Positions 27,701-36,100 of a DNA stretch of 57,720 nucleotides are shown piece by piece. The notes beneath the pieces were generated by a model. That model was not told the origin of the DNA. It ran no database searches and saw only the letters and a program-made list of their open reading frames with translations. How positions within the stretch are numbered: the stretch's first letter is position 1; each line of letters starts with the position of its first letter. The position numbers were made by a program, and so were the translations under genes. Source of the DNA: a virus; IMG/VR virus record IMGVR_UViG_3300009181_000083, positions 1 to 57,720 of that record. One strand, given 5' to 3'.

Positions 27701-28053
27701 ATCCCAGGTATAAAAATATATGGAGACAAACCGGAAATGTAAGAATCTGTTATGTCTGCAATGATCTGTATCGTCTCTTCGTAACTTTCCCCCTTTACTC
27801 CCGACGATATAAAAAACCTTGATTTAGTGAGGTTGCCTTCATTATCTGGCAACGTCCAAACTGTTCCAGTAAGGGCAAATGGATAAGTAATTATATCTTC
27901 CACTAGAAATTCTGGAAAGGCGTATCCATCTTCATTAACATTTAAATTTTCAAAAGTAGACACCCATAGACCGTAAGTGTTTTGTGTAACATTTAAATTT
28001 GGATCAGATAAAACTCCAGTTAAAAAATTTATATTATCGGTAACGGCACTCAT
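18769..28053 (-). CDS. Giant tail structural protein, 3094 aa
   Basis: This is the second largest gene in the window. The N-terminus (about 1-300) is beta-rich with repeated SGY turns. From about 1250 to 2810 there are at least nine divergent copies of a short beta-module built on [FY]-[YF]-[LIV]-x-N-x-[SA]-S, for example FYLINDSASS (~1347), FVYFVNKSSK (~1593), KFYIHNAYSS (~2449) and IFLVNNSAKD (~2628). The C-terminus is a very acidic tail containing an EEDxIV repeat. Length and composition suggest a long tail-tip or side-fibre component that makes multiple host contacts. No enzyme motif was seen. The stop is TAG at 18769-18771. Confidence 0.6.
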   Translation of the reverse strand: MSAVTDNINFLTGVLSDPNLNVTQNTYGLWVSTFENLNVNEDGYAFPEFLVEDIITYPFALTGTVWTLPDNEGNLTKSRFFISSGVKGESYEETIQIIADITDSYISGLSPYIFIPGISFSGKIYRRCEITGINISQFSNKELLVISGEDWQDTKLLISGNNLDFIYGYQDTGYSGYSNEVSTRYKFLYDDSKNSPVKNSFSFDPPSQVEEGSSFKYRVSRKSDPFGSFFPAETNANGQLLINLPNDEVSEQITSSVNYNFSTPKVISFSSDEVKTVLDQSDPCIKSGLDESVTGVKVSKAGSNLQIDLLATGSYSGIYRVNVVIQESSGNVGITKIGYVMSGYNASGIGSGIINLAFGSGVYPRTIQDGQSYNYTDFMTEAEALNQLKEQEEIKYASYLEDTTENIDEDQKFKNDLMINEDFAALNSNQESPPIKSFLSNFPLPKKIISKDYYTNYLNSGETYIITPISAYSIPIFVYCGNESLALGRAFGTQEVKLINPTALGLRIDEVSFCKGDSALDDYREAGEDVYTENGTVTRIPSDGIIKKTNYIDKEAWLNAINYFYTKNYVNSFTVYPTLAESSYSGFFAGALSKINQDIGGPKQNSSENSFLTNGGKVPRIFVEREIYTEPYNESQISEFNRSFTSGSKIAIGSKLTTTQNDRLYCVQSYGDVPNDPKSFFPAQNYNENLTFEKFLEHSGLSYSTGDSIGKLLFNPINDKKCLRVEYATGLNSTFSYNSYSGAVAWTGLNGAAISIANQDIKNYAYHLYSHTGTSDPLTFNKSNIKNNDPASVISGKAAVLKFSKKNFENALSTEFVDNTLFQATYPSIADTGLALVDPALIRFNIQIYKYELKPKNTTHQWSIFNKNPINDNNYGSKESAGLITPRFFEETPLETRNSSAVLFSFPNGPFTSKNHEGSPVTTAHITSLEEGLFENNIIVTEESKNVLSYESNCVLDFAHNNRLVKQLAPTNPESITLSKTRRLKVTKIKYNFYTKNLVIIGDAGSRNSIYNNGGWKYELQYKKKDPTDLVWKKVTESREFLIDEISCNFGVIPSEYLDFNQGVHFLSMVAFEVNLPLFLDDNDYEFKIVKYKRLGISTSSVEVIKKTNFIPIQASWSGNAACPRFDIYQKDTGNNLTLLRSELVLKTSSYAVPDVKQSYIDMGLANFGSLNYSGYYDIVVSGIMPSTAKVSSSLSGEYGFEVGDTSSDLKVNKIINLNTVTTAVLVSGVTYSPMLNFNNPESKNSTFEIDQNHSGYYFVTDSATSTLKGITGQAFEAYVANTGSLSCSVGGTSLISGYVAAISGTLPIATSGLQVLGSGSLSLNNIINNDVIYLKNNFTFLDPIDGKTFYLINDSASSITGLYNSINYSFTGGKTFRMTSAASALTTGLTFSNVNIQDDYIYSNAGLTNFDHLNLTLSSAVTDLPVYNASRNSLKINNVTVLAPDSFNFVTWSGANTPSGALKNYFDSIRIYLKGSEDNNLITLLKDDTEIIITKFLKDTSNAYYFLKDEAVNRDLNIKIINSSSTTFIPSQKQDFKLIVTRDANGINFKIIYASKNASVALNDDREQLIILKGDSAQEINLKDAGDLLYQNSFVYFVNKSSKDAIFTYGIEKTALSQNQIARIFLKDSEATVEILTQARSHFEFTIDPVTHLNSTINILNLDFCDAEINFPDVVNFTGQETFLICKNRLFPNKIDTSSLICPPDLLDNSSTDESNEFKNLGLNSMFLNVRKQSQNDTRPTLDRVWLTNRIGNYGKQNLNSVPQETTPDSHTAKTANYFYVNETGLSNFTLRDFYNRKSSYDGKIFFPKMQKIDIQSFDEKNSIVNLESRSLSFDYDPDGDINGRLEVLKTSDESVLSYESEKGSTAITFSTVLEMEQICANFAYDSVFEDTTNKTLAKNRLVRNGSSSTAIFPIYNKDEFFIAKTIADDTRTDVKNIYYIILGSETDVDAIIIPDAFGETDIVIKNSSSRSYPIKTLSDSAITMILPNQQIQLSYTSSWAFASNTDNADNSSDWRVIRFSNQDLEIDSDHPLKLIYPDKNNEIDTDEFLDKFIGNSLIAGLNTYQIIDVDSASTITPSVALRIYCYGRKAKTQVALAGRPYFVNAFYLYADFEGEIVKRNEFYFQGSVKPLTVIERQHEDLLKYSWNQTYISIPDVIFIPITSQLMTYYLPNLSQPLVEGGEILGETIHNKKIIFVNLVRANSSTPNQVVNYSDASTENLLNIDSLLVYQASKSNNEPITYFWTELTEDKPVVKTVYPTLKGVEGVSDTSDSIYTNGNEIVYLSNFDQFYISKNSFKSNTYENFYLYNSCGYSIRIKESGKKDLIFHDLAKFSKISIDQNGTFKKTNIAIGGLPSLIATTDGEEIKKKLKSGTIVKLITAETIVYKYNQVGTPVKIDIKNICTLDLFDLKEYAPNDKLFIYGSSRVNEAGLSFVPYDLTLLKVDELPDQKFYIHNAYSSFLTIFINGLTFTLAVGRTLEISKDGISYMESHSKGTFYISTKVTNKNYLSKSKINIFADALFDHDFDKGKYVDRISSQSNTLVNVAISLLQDSGGPPDIYANFFGYNALYNDGDNKKITYLISNNEQLINQKIGILNIRKPLISVSNAGHYIVNDNINDISVNVGSEIFLVNNSAKDVSVKLSSGQSLPPTLFRNTVLVINSSGGIRYLKKAKRRDEFYCVFNPKTMISITDSVSKNKIINRTKDILPIFYSFSSESPQSSYVKLLDKTGQSRFVRLSIRDYYNGIDIPTDSPENILAYEVGIGHEVIYKFLFFDPSELIYTLPGIENGSTYIVEADTNLFYNLTNINGNLFTKVTEDPYVKYNGKEYRDGETFIGVSVSNYEIKYPNYVKVAKIIQKLEKTFDKFEGQPDETIDPEITKEVVDKPKEGLALKEAIFDRKFGLRAELGGVEYWLPTNTSAFWQDSDFEKDIFTITEVFPLKSKSITTKDGQYVSFVECSMKKTNLREVISQWSITHNSALQFKYPVLNPGSLVIGIGNDWKPEHRQGLINQTVEDYNNVETLLEPIPEARLAQQAPSVNYLDIFITIEKLKPMPTVEFEDFSESEIIKLLNGKEIVEEDPIVEEDAIVEAEGE
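18785..18820 (-). repeat. 18-bp tandem repeat encoding EEDxIV
   Basis: Two units of 18 bases (18785-18802 and 18803-18820) differ at two positions, and a third partial copy follows. They encode consecutive EEDAIV / EEDPIV hexapeptides in the acidic tail of the 3094-residue protein. Probably slippage-generated. Confidence 0.8.
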
Positions 28054-28060
28054 ATTTTCA

Positions 28061-31000
28061 TCAACCGCCTCCTCCGGAACTCATATTTGGTCTTACAGCT
28101 GATCTGTTTTTCTGAGAGTTGTCATAGGAATTGCTCATTAAGTCTTCAAATAGATAATCTCCAACTGCTGAGTCGAATCCTCCGACGGATTGAGTCCCCA
28201 AATCTCCAGTATCAATTGCTGTCTGTATTTCAGTCGCGGAAAGCTCAGATTGCGTATTTACGAACCCATTACACATTGCTCTTAAATAATATTCCATTTG
28301 TCGATAGTGATCAGAATACATTATTGAATTGCGAGATACGTAAGGAATTAATTTAACAAAATAAAATCTAGGATAACAGCACCCCCAAGGACGATTGCCA
28401 GCCCAAAAATTTTGGTTATCCAAAGCTACGTCTCCGATGACTTCTCTTTTGCAATGAGCGATGCCCATAGATAGTAAATATGATATTATAGCATTTTCAT
28501 CGGTTCTTACGTTTTCTGCGAGCATTCTAGATTTCCACTGTCTTACATTTTCTCTAAAACTTCCGGGGATAATGCTGCCAAGAGCTTTAAGCCTCCCCTC
28601 TATAGTGACTTTTATTATGTCGCATGTCGGATCGAATTCATTAACTCTAGTTACAGACCTAATGTAATAAGGCTTTTGATATATCGAGCAACTCGACGCG
28701 AAATCCTCGATATAATCATTGTTCCCTGCCCATTGGGCGTATTGTAAATTAGTGTTTGCTCCTTCTATGTAATTGTAAGCGGAGGGAGACTCTACTATTA
28801 GTGGTTTATCGTATTGTCTCCAACTGACGTTCGCTAAATGTAATTTTACATTTTTAGATGTCCGGCTAACGTTCTCTAAAGCGTAACTGCTTGTTAGGCA
28901 CCTCGCGTTTAAAGCTCCCATAATATCTCCATACATTTCTGGCTTCCAAGCTGATGAGTTAGATGGGTGATATAAATTATAAGACATGAACATTGACCAT
29001 TCATTACTTATTGCTCCCGGAGACTTTTGCTTCACGTCGTCAACCATAATCTCCGATGATTGAGTCCTAGAGACATGAGTTCTAGTAATTATTCCGTCTA
29101 ATTCGTAAATTGCTATTCTTGGGCTAGAAAAATACGAAGCATAATAATAATTACCACCTGTAAAAATAGATCCATGTTTGAAAGAGGTCTTCTCACCATT
29201 CCAGACGTAGTCGATATAAGTTGTCGAACTTTTATCCATATCCAATACTATATATTCCTTTCCTTGAGTAATTGGAATAAAAGTTTCTGTTACTGATCCG
29301 ATCATATTTCTATTCCCAACTTGAGTGATAGACGGGCCGAGACCTCTAAAGGAGTCCATCCCCATTTTTTTCATTCCGAATCGGTATCTTTTAAAATACA
29401 AAACAGACCGACCCCGTTCGATTGCGTAATCAACTAAGGAATATCTATCTGCCATTTTTATATGACTGGATATGAATTTTCTGGCCGATTCGTAAACAGG
29501 ATTTGCGCTTACATGCACATCGTTCTCAGCTAAACGCGCACTGGATAAGTTATAAGCTACTCCATATTTTATATAGTTTGTAAAAACGTTTTTAACCGCG
29601 TCAGAATTAAAATGGCCAACTGGGTCCATATCGCCAGGGTTCAACCCAAGCCCTTCTGTGGTTGCCACCCTCATTATAACGTAAGCGTCTGCGGCGCTGG
29701 GTTTCATCTCCAACACATGTGCGAATTTTATTAATATTGCAAATTTATCAGGAGCGTTTGGGATTTTTAACCCTAAGCAGACTGTCCCGTGTTTTTTCGG
29801 AGTGGGCACTTCTATGCCTTCAGTACCTCTAGCTCTAAACGAAACTTTTCCCTTCACTGGGTATGGAAAGTGATGAATCTTGTTAAATTGATATATGTAA
29901 TATTGTTTGTAGGAGTTTTTAAGATTCTCGTTAGTCTGCCCCGTTGACCGATCCGCTTTGTATTTATAATCTGGAATTATAGGAATTGTTTCGTATAAAT
30001 TTCCATTTACATACATATCTATTAAAAAACCTCGCAACAAAACCTCGGATTCAAATTCGTACTGTACAGCGATGTCCGAGCTTTGTATAAAAATACTAGA
30101 CAAACAAAACCTATTTAAATCATATGCTGGTAATGGACTCGTATTGAATTCTGAATTGTTGTTGAGATCTTTAAATAAAAAATTATCATCATTTACTGTT
30201 TTAATTATATTTAATTCACTAGTGTTTTGGAGTGGGTAAGCCCAACCAAGAGTCAGAGCCTCTGGATAAAGCTCGGGATAGCCTGTCGGATCATATTTTA
30301 TTCGGAGGTTACCAAAAGAGTCTATTTTTTCAACACCTGCTCCGTCTTTTTCGTATCTCGGAAAAGAATAGTTCGGAGCCAACAGGAACTGCCTAGAAAA
30401 AAAAGTTTCAAAATCAAATCCATCTGTAGCCACATCATTTCCAGTAAGGTTGTGCTTAGCTCTTTGATCTTCTGATCCCCTAAAATAACTTAGGTAATAA
30501 AACATTGCTTGCCCAATTTGATCTTTTGAAGCGTTTTTCTTCCTAAAAATTCCACCTCTACCATTCACGTAGGGAACAAAACTTGGTGCGTATTTACCTA
30601 AAGACGCAGAATCCATTACAAATCTTAAATGTTTTCTTGCAGCAGCAACGATTCCAAGAGATAACAATTGCATTTCTTTCCGTCCTGATTCATATTTATA
30701 GTTTTTAATATACGCTACGCAGCCTCTTTGAAATTCGGAGTCGTGCCAAACAGTATTTAGGCTTGCGTGTCCGTAATCGTATTCCGGCAGTTCGGGTGGA
30801 CTAACTTCTAGCCCTCCTAGCCTTACCGGTTCCGACCAATATCCATGAATTTCGCCAGAAGTCTTGTCTTTTTCGCCATTCGGCGCCGTAGCTCTGCCTG
30901 CGTTTCCGAATATCCACGCTAAAAACGGATTAGCGACATTAGCCCCTTCGGGATATCCCGCTGGACTTTCTGGCCAGCTAATCCTTCCATAGCCCATTTT

Positions 31001-31228
31001 CGGTTCAATATTTGCGTAAAAAGTAAACCACTCATCTTGCGCTGGGAAGTTGGTATCTTGAGGATTCCTTACTCCTCTAAAAGTTGAGTAAGCGTAATAA
31101 AATATTCTCCAAGCACAGTCTCCAAGTCCGGAAAGTATTCTGCTATTAAAAGCGACGGCTAAAGAATTGTGCTCCAAATGACTTGGCCGGTGTCCTATCT
31201 TTACCTTTTTTGAATTAGGAAGTTTCAT
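28061..31228 (-). CDS. Baseplate/tail structural protein, 1055 aa
   Basis: I do not recognise a named family. It is rich in tyrosine, phenylalanine, tryptophan and glycine throughout (for example FRGVRNPQDTNFPAQDEWF and IFGNAGRATAPNG), typical of an extended virion protein. The last residues are a glycine run (NMSSGGGG). It follows the hub-like and small tail proteins and precedes the giant fibre candidates, suggesting it links the tail tip to distal fibres. The start ATG is preceded by GGAG (about 31237-31240), a reasonable Shine-Dalgarno. No transmembrane segment or catalytic motif seen. Confidence 0.5.
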   Translation of the reverse strand: MKLPNSKKVKIGHRPSHLEHNSLAVAFNSRILSGLGDCAWRIFYYAYSTFRGVRNPQDTNFPAQDEWFTFYANIEPKMGYGRISWPESPAGYPEGANVANPFLAWIFGNAGRATAPNGEKDKTSGEIHGYWSEPVRLGGLEVSPPELPEYDYGHASLNTVWHDSEFQRGCVAYIKNYKYESGRKEMQLLSLGIVAAARKHLRFVMDSASLGKYAPSFVPYVNGRGGIFRKKNASKDQIGQAMFYYLSYFRGSEDQRAKHNLTGNDVATDGFDFETFFSRQFLLAPNYSFPRYEKDGAGVEKIDSFGNLRIKYDPTGYPELYPEALTLGWAYPLQNTSELNIIKTVNDDNFLFKDLNNNSEFNTSPLPAYDLNRFCLSSIFIQSSDIAVQYEFESEVLLRGFLIDMYVNGNLYETIPIIPDYKYKADRSTGQTNENLKNSYKQYYIYQFNKIHHFPYPVKGKVSFRARGTEGIEVPTPKKHGTVCLGLKIPNAPDKFAILIKFAHVLEMKPSAADAYVIMRVATTEGLGLNPGDMDPVGHFNSDAVKNVFTNYIKYGVAYNLSSARLAENDVHVSANPVYESARKFISSHIKMADRYSLVDYAIERGRSVLYFKRYRFGMKKMGMDSFRGLGPSITQVGNRNMIGSVTETFIPITQGKEYIVLDMDKSSTTYIDYVWNGEKTSFKHGSIFTGGNYYYASYFSSPRIAIYELDGIITRTHVSRTQSSEIMVDDVKQKSPGAISNEWSMFMSYNLYHPSNSSAWKPEMYGDIMGALNARCLTSSYALENVSRTSKNVKLHLANVSWRQYDKPLIVESPSAYNYIEGANTNLQYAQWAGNNDYIEDFASSCSIYQKPYYIRSVTRVNEFDPTCDIIKVTIEGRLKALGSIIPGSFRENVRQWKSRMLAENVRTDENAIISYLLSMGIAHCKREVIGDVALDNQNFWAGNRPWGCCYPRFYFVKLIPYVSRNSIMYSDHYRQMEYYLRAMCNGFVNTQSELSATEIQTAIDTGDLGTQSVGGFDSAVGDYLFEDLMSNSYDNSQKNRSAVRPNMSSGGGG

Positions 31229-31231
31229 AAC

Positions 31232-31741
31232 TCAACTCCACACCGCAACAGCCCCTCCCCCGCCCGTTTTCATTCTACTTCTTCCTTTTGCATTAGTGTC
31301 TCTATAAACTGCGATTTGTTTTTTGTTTATTATTTCGTATCCCGCTCGAACATTTAATTTTTCTCCCAGCTTATATTCGGAAGATAAAGAAGTTCGTCTG
31401 CTGATAAACTCAGGCGGCATAAGAACCTTAGTAAATCGAGTTGGAGGAATGTATTTCGGGTCAGTCGGTTTAACTTTTTCTTGCTCATCTGATTTATAAA
31501 ACTTATTTAAAAGAGCTGGGGTATTCACGCACAAAATATAACCCAATTTATAATTCACAAAATTATCTTTAAAATTCAACGACATATCATCCCCCAATTG
31601 TGCATCTATCGCTTTTTTAAGAAGATCGCTCTCGCATTTGCTTACTCCGTCTTTGGAGGTTTTTTGAACCCCATCCCAACTGGCTATGTATAAAGGAATA
31701 ACGCTAGATCCTAATTTTGAACGCTTTAAATCATTTTTCAT
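31232..31741 (-). CDS. Uncharacterised tail-operon protein, 169 aa
   Basis: Not recognised. It is a mixed alpha/beta protein with basic patches (RSRMKTGGGG) and a small hydrophobic C-terminus (AVAVWS). The ATG overlaps the upstream stop by one base (TAATG), so it is coupled to the 459-residue protein. Position suggests a baseplate or tail-tip accessory. Confidence 0.5.
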   Translation of the reverse strand: MKNDLKRSKLGSSVIPLYIASWDGVQKTSKDGVSKCESDLLKKAIDAQLGDDMSLNFKDNFVNYKLGYILCVNTPALLNKFYKSDEQEKVKPTDPKYIPPTRFTKVLMPPEFISRRTSLSSEYKLGEKLNVRAGYEIINKKQIAVYRDTNAKGRSRMKTGGGGAVAVWS

Positions 31742-33120
31742 TATTTTGTTCCTGTTATATATCTTTCTATTATATTACTATTTGCCCCGCTAATTACCAA
31801 TTTAGCCACCATAAAATCATTATTAAACGAAATATTGTATTTAACTTCAATATTTATTAAAGAACTTTCAGAAATCGAATGTCCTGTTTTTATATATTTG
31901 GTTCCAGATACGAAAGATTTACTAGAATAACTTTCGAGACTTGGCCATAACCCTGTAGATAAATCAAAGCTACCAGTAAAACTTTTAGTATAAAAAGTCG
32001 TTAGACCTGACCCAGAAGCGATTGTCGGAAGAATATTGTTTATTATCCCCGTGCCTCCGGAAAACGTAACAACTGGAGTCGAAGTGTAGCCCGAGCCGAA
32101 AGACGTCATTTGAACACCTAAGACAGCGTCGTAATTTAAGCTAGTGCCCCCGAGAATTGCGCTACCAGAGGCTGAGTTGCCACCGCCGCCACTGAACGTT
32201 ATCGTCGGAATACTTAAATATCCATTTCCCCCACTATTTACTTGGACGCCCGTCACGAGTCCGTAGTAGCCGGTGATTCCAGAATAATATGATAAAGAAA
32301 TATCTAGAGGAAGAGATGTCGGAATTAGTGAGGATGAATTTGTTTGATAACTATAATCTAGAATTAAACCCCCGACTTTCGAGACGTTAGAATTCGACGA
32401 AGAGGTGGACAGCTTGTCTAAAAAATCCGACCCTTGTAGAATCTCAAATGTATAACTAAGATAAGGTTTCTCTACTCTTTCAACTGAAAACCGTATTGGA
32501 TAATTTCCCGCTGACGTGTCGAAAAAAGCTTGAGAAGTTAATTTTCCTAAAACTTCAGAACTTCCAGATATTATAACAACGCCAGGAGAAGAAGCTGAAA
32601 TTATTCCTGTGGAGCCGCTGGAAAAAGAAAACGAAGAAAATTGATCAAAATACCCAGAAAATAAACTAAACCCGCTAATAGAATCAGTAATTAAATATCC
32701 AGTTAAATCAGACTCAGAAATAAAAGAAGCCGGAATGCTTAATGAAAGAGTTGGTTTTTTAGATTTTATTTCTATAGACGCATCTAATACGGTGCCCGTA
32801 GTGTTAATGTAAAATTTTTCCGCATAGAAATTTTGTTTAAATCCAGAATTTAAAATTCTAGATCCATTAATAGAATAATTATAAGCCGTTCCCGAAAAAT
32901 TAGTTTGTATATTTACTGACTTATCTGGGAGATAGGATGAAAAATATCTATTTTCGGGATCAAAAATTTTTCCGCTTGTGAAGCTAAATTTATAAGTAAT
33001 TCCTTGTCCGCTAAAGCCGATTTCAGAACGCCCAGTGCAATTATTCAAAGACACATCCAGACTCGTAGAAAATCTATTTTCTCTTAAAATTTTTCGACTA
33101 GTATTTCCGGAAATGATCAT
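31741..33120 (-). CDS. Beta-rich tail protein with GxGYxSxPxVTFSGG repeats, 459 aa
   Basis: The N-terminal ~230 residues are serine-, glycine- and isoleucine-rich beta-strand. Around 290-370 there are two copies of a repeat: GGNGYLSIPTITFSGGGG and GSGYTSTPVVTFSGGTG. Such G-x-G-Y-x-S-x-P-x-V-T-F-S-G-G units are frequent in phage fibre and baseplate proteins, where they probably form stacked beta hairpins. Function is structural by inference. The start overlaps the upstream stop as ATGA at 33117-33120. Confidence 0.6.
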   Translation of the reverse strand: MIISGNTSRKILRENRFSTSLDVSLNNCTGRSEIGFSGQGITYKFSFTSGKIFDPENRYFSSYLPDKSVNIQTNFSGTAYNYSINGSRILNSGFKQNFYAEKFYINTTGTVLDASIEIKSKKPTLSLSIPASFISESDLTGYLITDSISGFSLFSGYFDQFSSFSFSSGSTGIISASSPGVVIISGSSEVLGKLTSQAFFDTSAGNYPIRFSVERVEKPYLSYTFEILQGSDFLDKLSTSSSNSNVSKVGGLILDYSYQTNSSSLIPTSLPLDISLSYYSGITGYYGLVTGVQVNSGGNGYLSIPTITFSGGGGNSASGSAILGGTSLNYDAVLGVQMTSFGSGYTSTPVVTFSGGTGIINNILPTIASGSGLTTFYTKSFTGSFDLSTGLWPSLESYSSKSFVSGTKYIKTGHSISESSLINIEVKYNISFNNDFMVAKLVISGANSNIIERYITGTK

Positions 33121-36100
33121 ACCAAGAAGTTCGTGTTTTGAAATTTTATATTAGGTTTATTATTGTAAATTAATGTTTCCATTGAGAGCGGTTTAGCGGG
33201 CCTGCTATTAAATTGGCATTTTAAATTTAGACCTCCTTCCCCAAGAGTCATATTCAGACTACTCAAGCCATTATTTACTGATAATATATCTTTCAATCCT
33301 GAGCTGATTGAGCTGCAAAAAAGCTCAGCAGAAAAAGATACTGCCGGACCTTGTATTGAAATGTTTTTTTCATCATAATATTTTTTTAATGTCTCATGAA
33401 ACTTTGTAAGCGTTGTGAATTGGTAGGCTGGAGTATCTAGTGTGTAACCTTGGTAATGCATAATGACGGGGTCTACTTCGGCGGTATCTAAGACCGTGTC
33501 TAACGCAAACGCGGGAGTCGATTGGTCCCCAAATAATCCTCTAATGTTTGGCGTTACGTTGTTTAAGGATATGTCTACAGAAAATGCATCGCTTTCTAAT
33601 ATCTTTGATATATCCGAAGAGTCTTCCAAACCACCCTTCACGAACTGCTCGAAAGGGACGAAAACTTCAGAACTTGTTTTACTCATTAATCTGATCTTAT
33701 AAGTTTCTTCGGAAGGGAATATTATGGATTCAAAAATGATTTTGTTTAAATTCTTTGTATACAACACTATCGCGGGCTCTTCCGAGCCTTCTATGTTTTT
33801 CATATACCATCTGCCCTTATTGTCCAGCGTAGCTTTATATTTACTATCACCATTTCTGGTTAGTCGGTAGTTGTGAATCCTGATCTGGTTAAGCATGGTT
33901 TCTTCATCTAGGTCGGCTGAGAGACGCCCGCTCAAACTCACTTTCATTAGTTGAGCGAAAACTATATCTTGAGGAGGCATTTTTCTTGTAATCTTAACTC
34001 TACGGCACTTAAGCGGGTTTGGTCCTTGAGCTGATTGTTTTACGGCTGACGCATCGCTGCTGATCTTCTCCATTTCGCTTTGAAAAACGCATATTTCATA
34101 TAAGACTGTTTTACTACAATCATTTTTTTTATCTTTTTTACTCTTAAGATCTGCGTTTTCATTCAGTTTACCTATCACTTCGCATAGTGATCTGATTTGA
34201 TTTTGCAACTCGATAGGGTTAATAAATTCGCCTGGTACATCATTCTTTACCTCTTCGAACGTGAAGAGACTCCTGTTATTCGCTATAGAATAAAGAAGAC
34301 CAAATTTAAAATCTCCCACCACCAAACTTGAAATATTCACCGGCAAGACCGCCTGAAGTAACGCAAGAGTTACGGGGGACAACTCTTTAAACCCTGGAGA
34401 ATATAGATCCGCCAAATTTAGTTCAAAGTGTTCAGAGGTCCCGACGGAATATTCAAATATTTCTATTTGTCTAATTAGCTCTTCAAAAACGCCGTAAGCA
34501 GAGCCAGGCCTTTCTGAATAAAATATTAATTTTTTTAACTGTTCACTATCGGCAAGCTTTTTTATATAATCACTTTCCGAAGATTTGCAGACTGTGTCAG
34601 CCAAATTCTTGGCGGCGATTAAAGATGAGTAAGCATTAAAATAACTTTCAGAACCTTCGTATACAGCGTTTAGTTTTTGTATCAAAAACCGACCCTCTGT
34701 AAAAAGCGGTATAGAATAAAGTTGTTCATCGTAATATTTTTGAACAGCAGGCATTGACGTTATTTCGTATTGACTTAATGAGTTTTCATTACCTGAAGAC
34801 CCCTCTTTAACATCAAAATAATCAGTCCAATAATGCTTCCCTAGAAAATCAGCAATATAAGATTCGATTCTTTCTATTTGATTTACTAATTCTTGATTGT
34901 AAAAGCCAAAATGAAAATCATACACGGCATCGCCTTCGGCATCGAATAAATTTTTAGATTGGATCTCTAATATAGAAGAGATAGCCTCTTCGAGTAGCAT
35001 TTCCGTATCGTTGCCTAAATTTAATTTTGAATTCATAACCTCATCAGTTACGGTCAAGAATCCCAAAGCTCGAAAAGCTCCTATTCTATAATTGTAAATC
35101 TGTCGCAACTTCGGGCTAAATCTTCCCAAGACGGCGGATGTGATGACTTCCTTATAGCCCCTTCCAGCTCCGCAAAAATCTAGACTTAAGAACTTTCCTA
35201 ATGGATTTTCTTTGTCAAAAACCTGTATTCCATTCAAACCAATAATATAATACGGCTCCCTGAGCCCAAACCATTTTGGAAAGATGCTGGCTAAATTCAT
35301 ATTGTAGAAGTTTTTGTCGCCAAGGCTCGACTCAAAAGAGGTGTTATTATCTCTAGCTTCTTTAAAATAAAAAGAAGAATACAAATTTAATTTTTTTTGA
35401 CTTAAGTCGTAGTCAAAGTCTTGAGATTGGATGACGAAATTTGAGCTAGAAGTCTCTAAATCTTCTAAATTAAGCTTCGTTGACATAACTGTCTCTTTAG
35501 AGGTATTGCTGGATAAATCAATTCCTTTTATGACAATCTCAGACGAACTCGAAAAATCTACAACGTAAGAGTAAGAGTATATGTCGCACCATTGGTTTAA
35601 AACATCTTTAAGTGTTCCTGAAAAATTCTTTTTTATTCTTCCTTTTGACTTATCTATCAAAGAAGGCGAATCGCTCTCTGTGAATATTTTAATTCCTAAT
35701 TTTTTCATCGCCGCTAGCAGCGTGCTAAACGAGTAAGTAACCTCAGAACTAGAACACTGGGAATCTTTAAAGTCTTCTTCCCCCACTAGAATAACGGCTC
35801 CGTAACCTCTTTGGATAGATTTTTGAAGATCCTTTGATTTGATGGTGATATAATTAAATTGGTCTTCGTTAATACATCCCGATAATTCCTTTTCGATACA
35901 TGCCGGCTCCTTCTGGATAAACTGACGACAGTCTTGTGAAATTTCCTCGTCGGTATAAGCTCCTAATGCGTCCAGTTCTTTCTTACATTTATCAGGCATT
36001 GCTATTTCCTTGAGAGTAAATCCTGATTCCAATATGCATGTGTCTTCGTCTATCTTTAACTTTTTAGCCAAATGATCCGCTGTAAAATGCAATAATTGCT

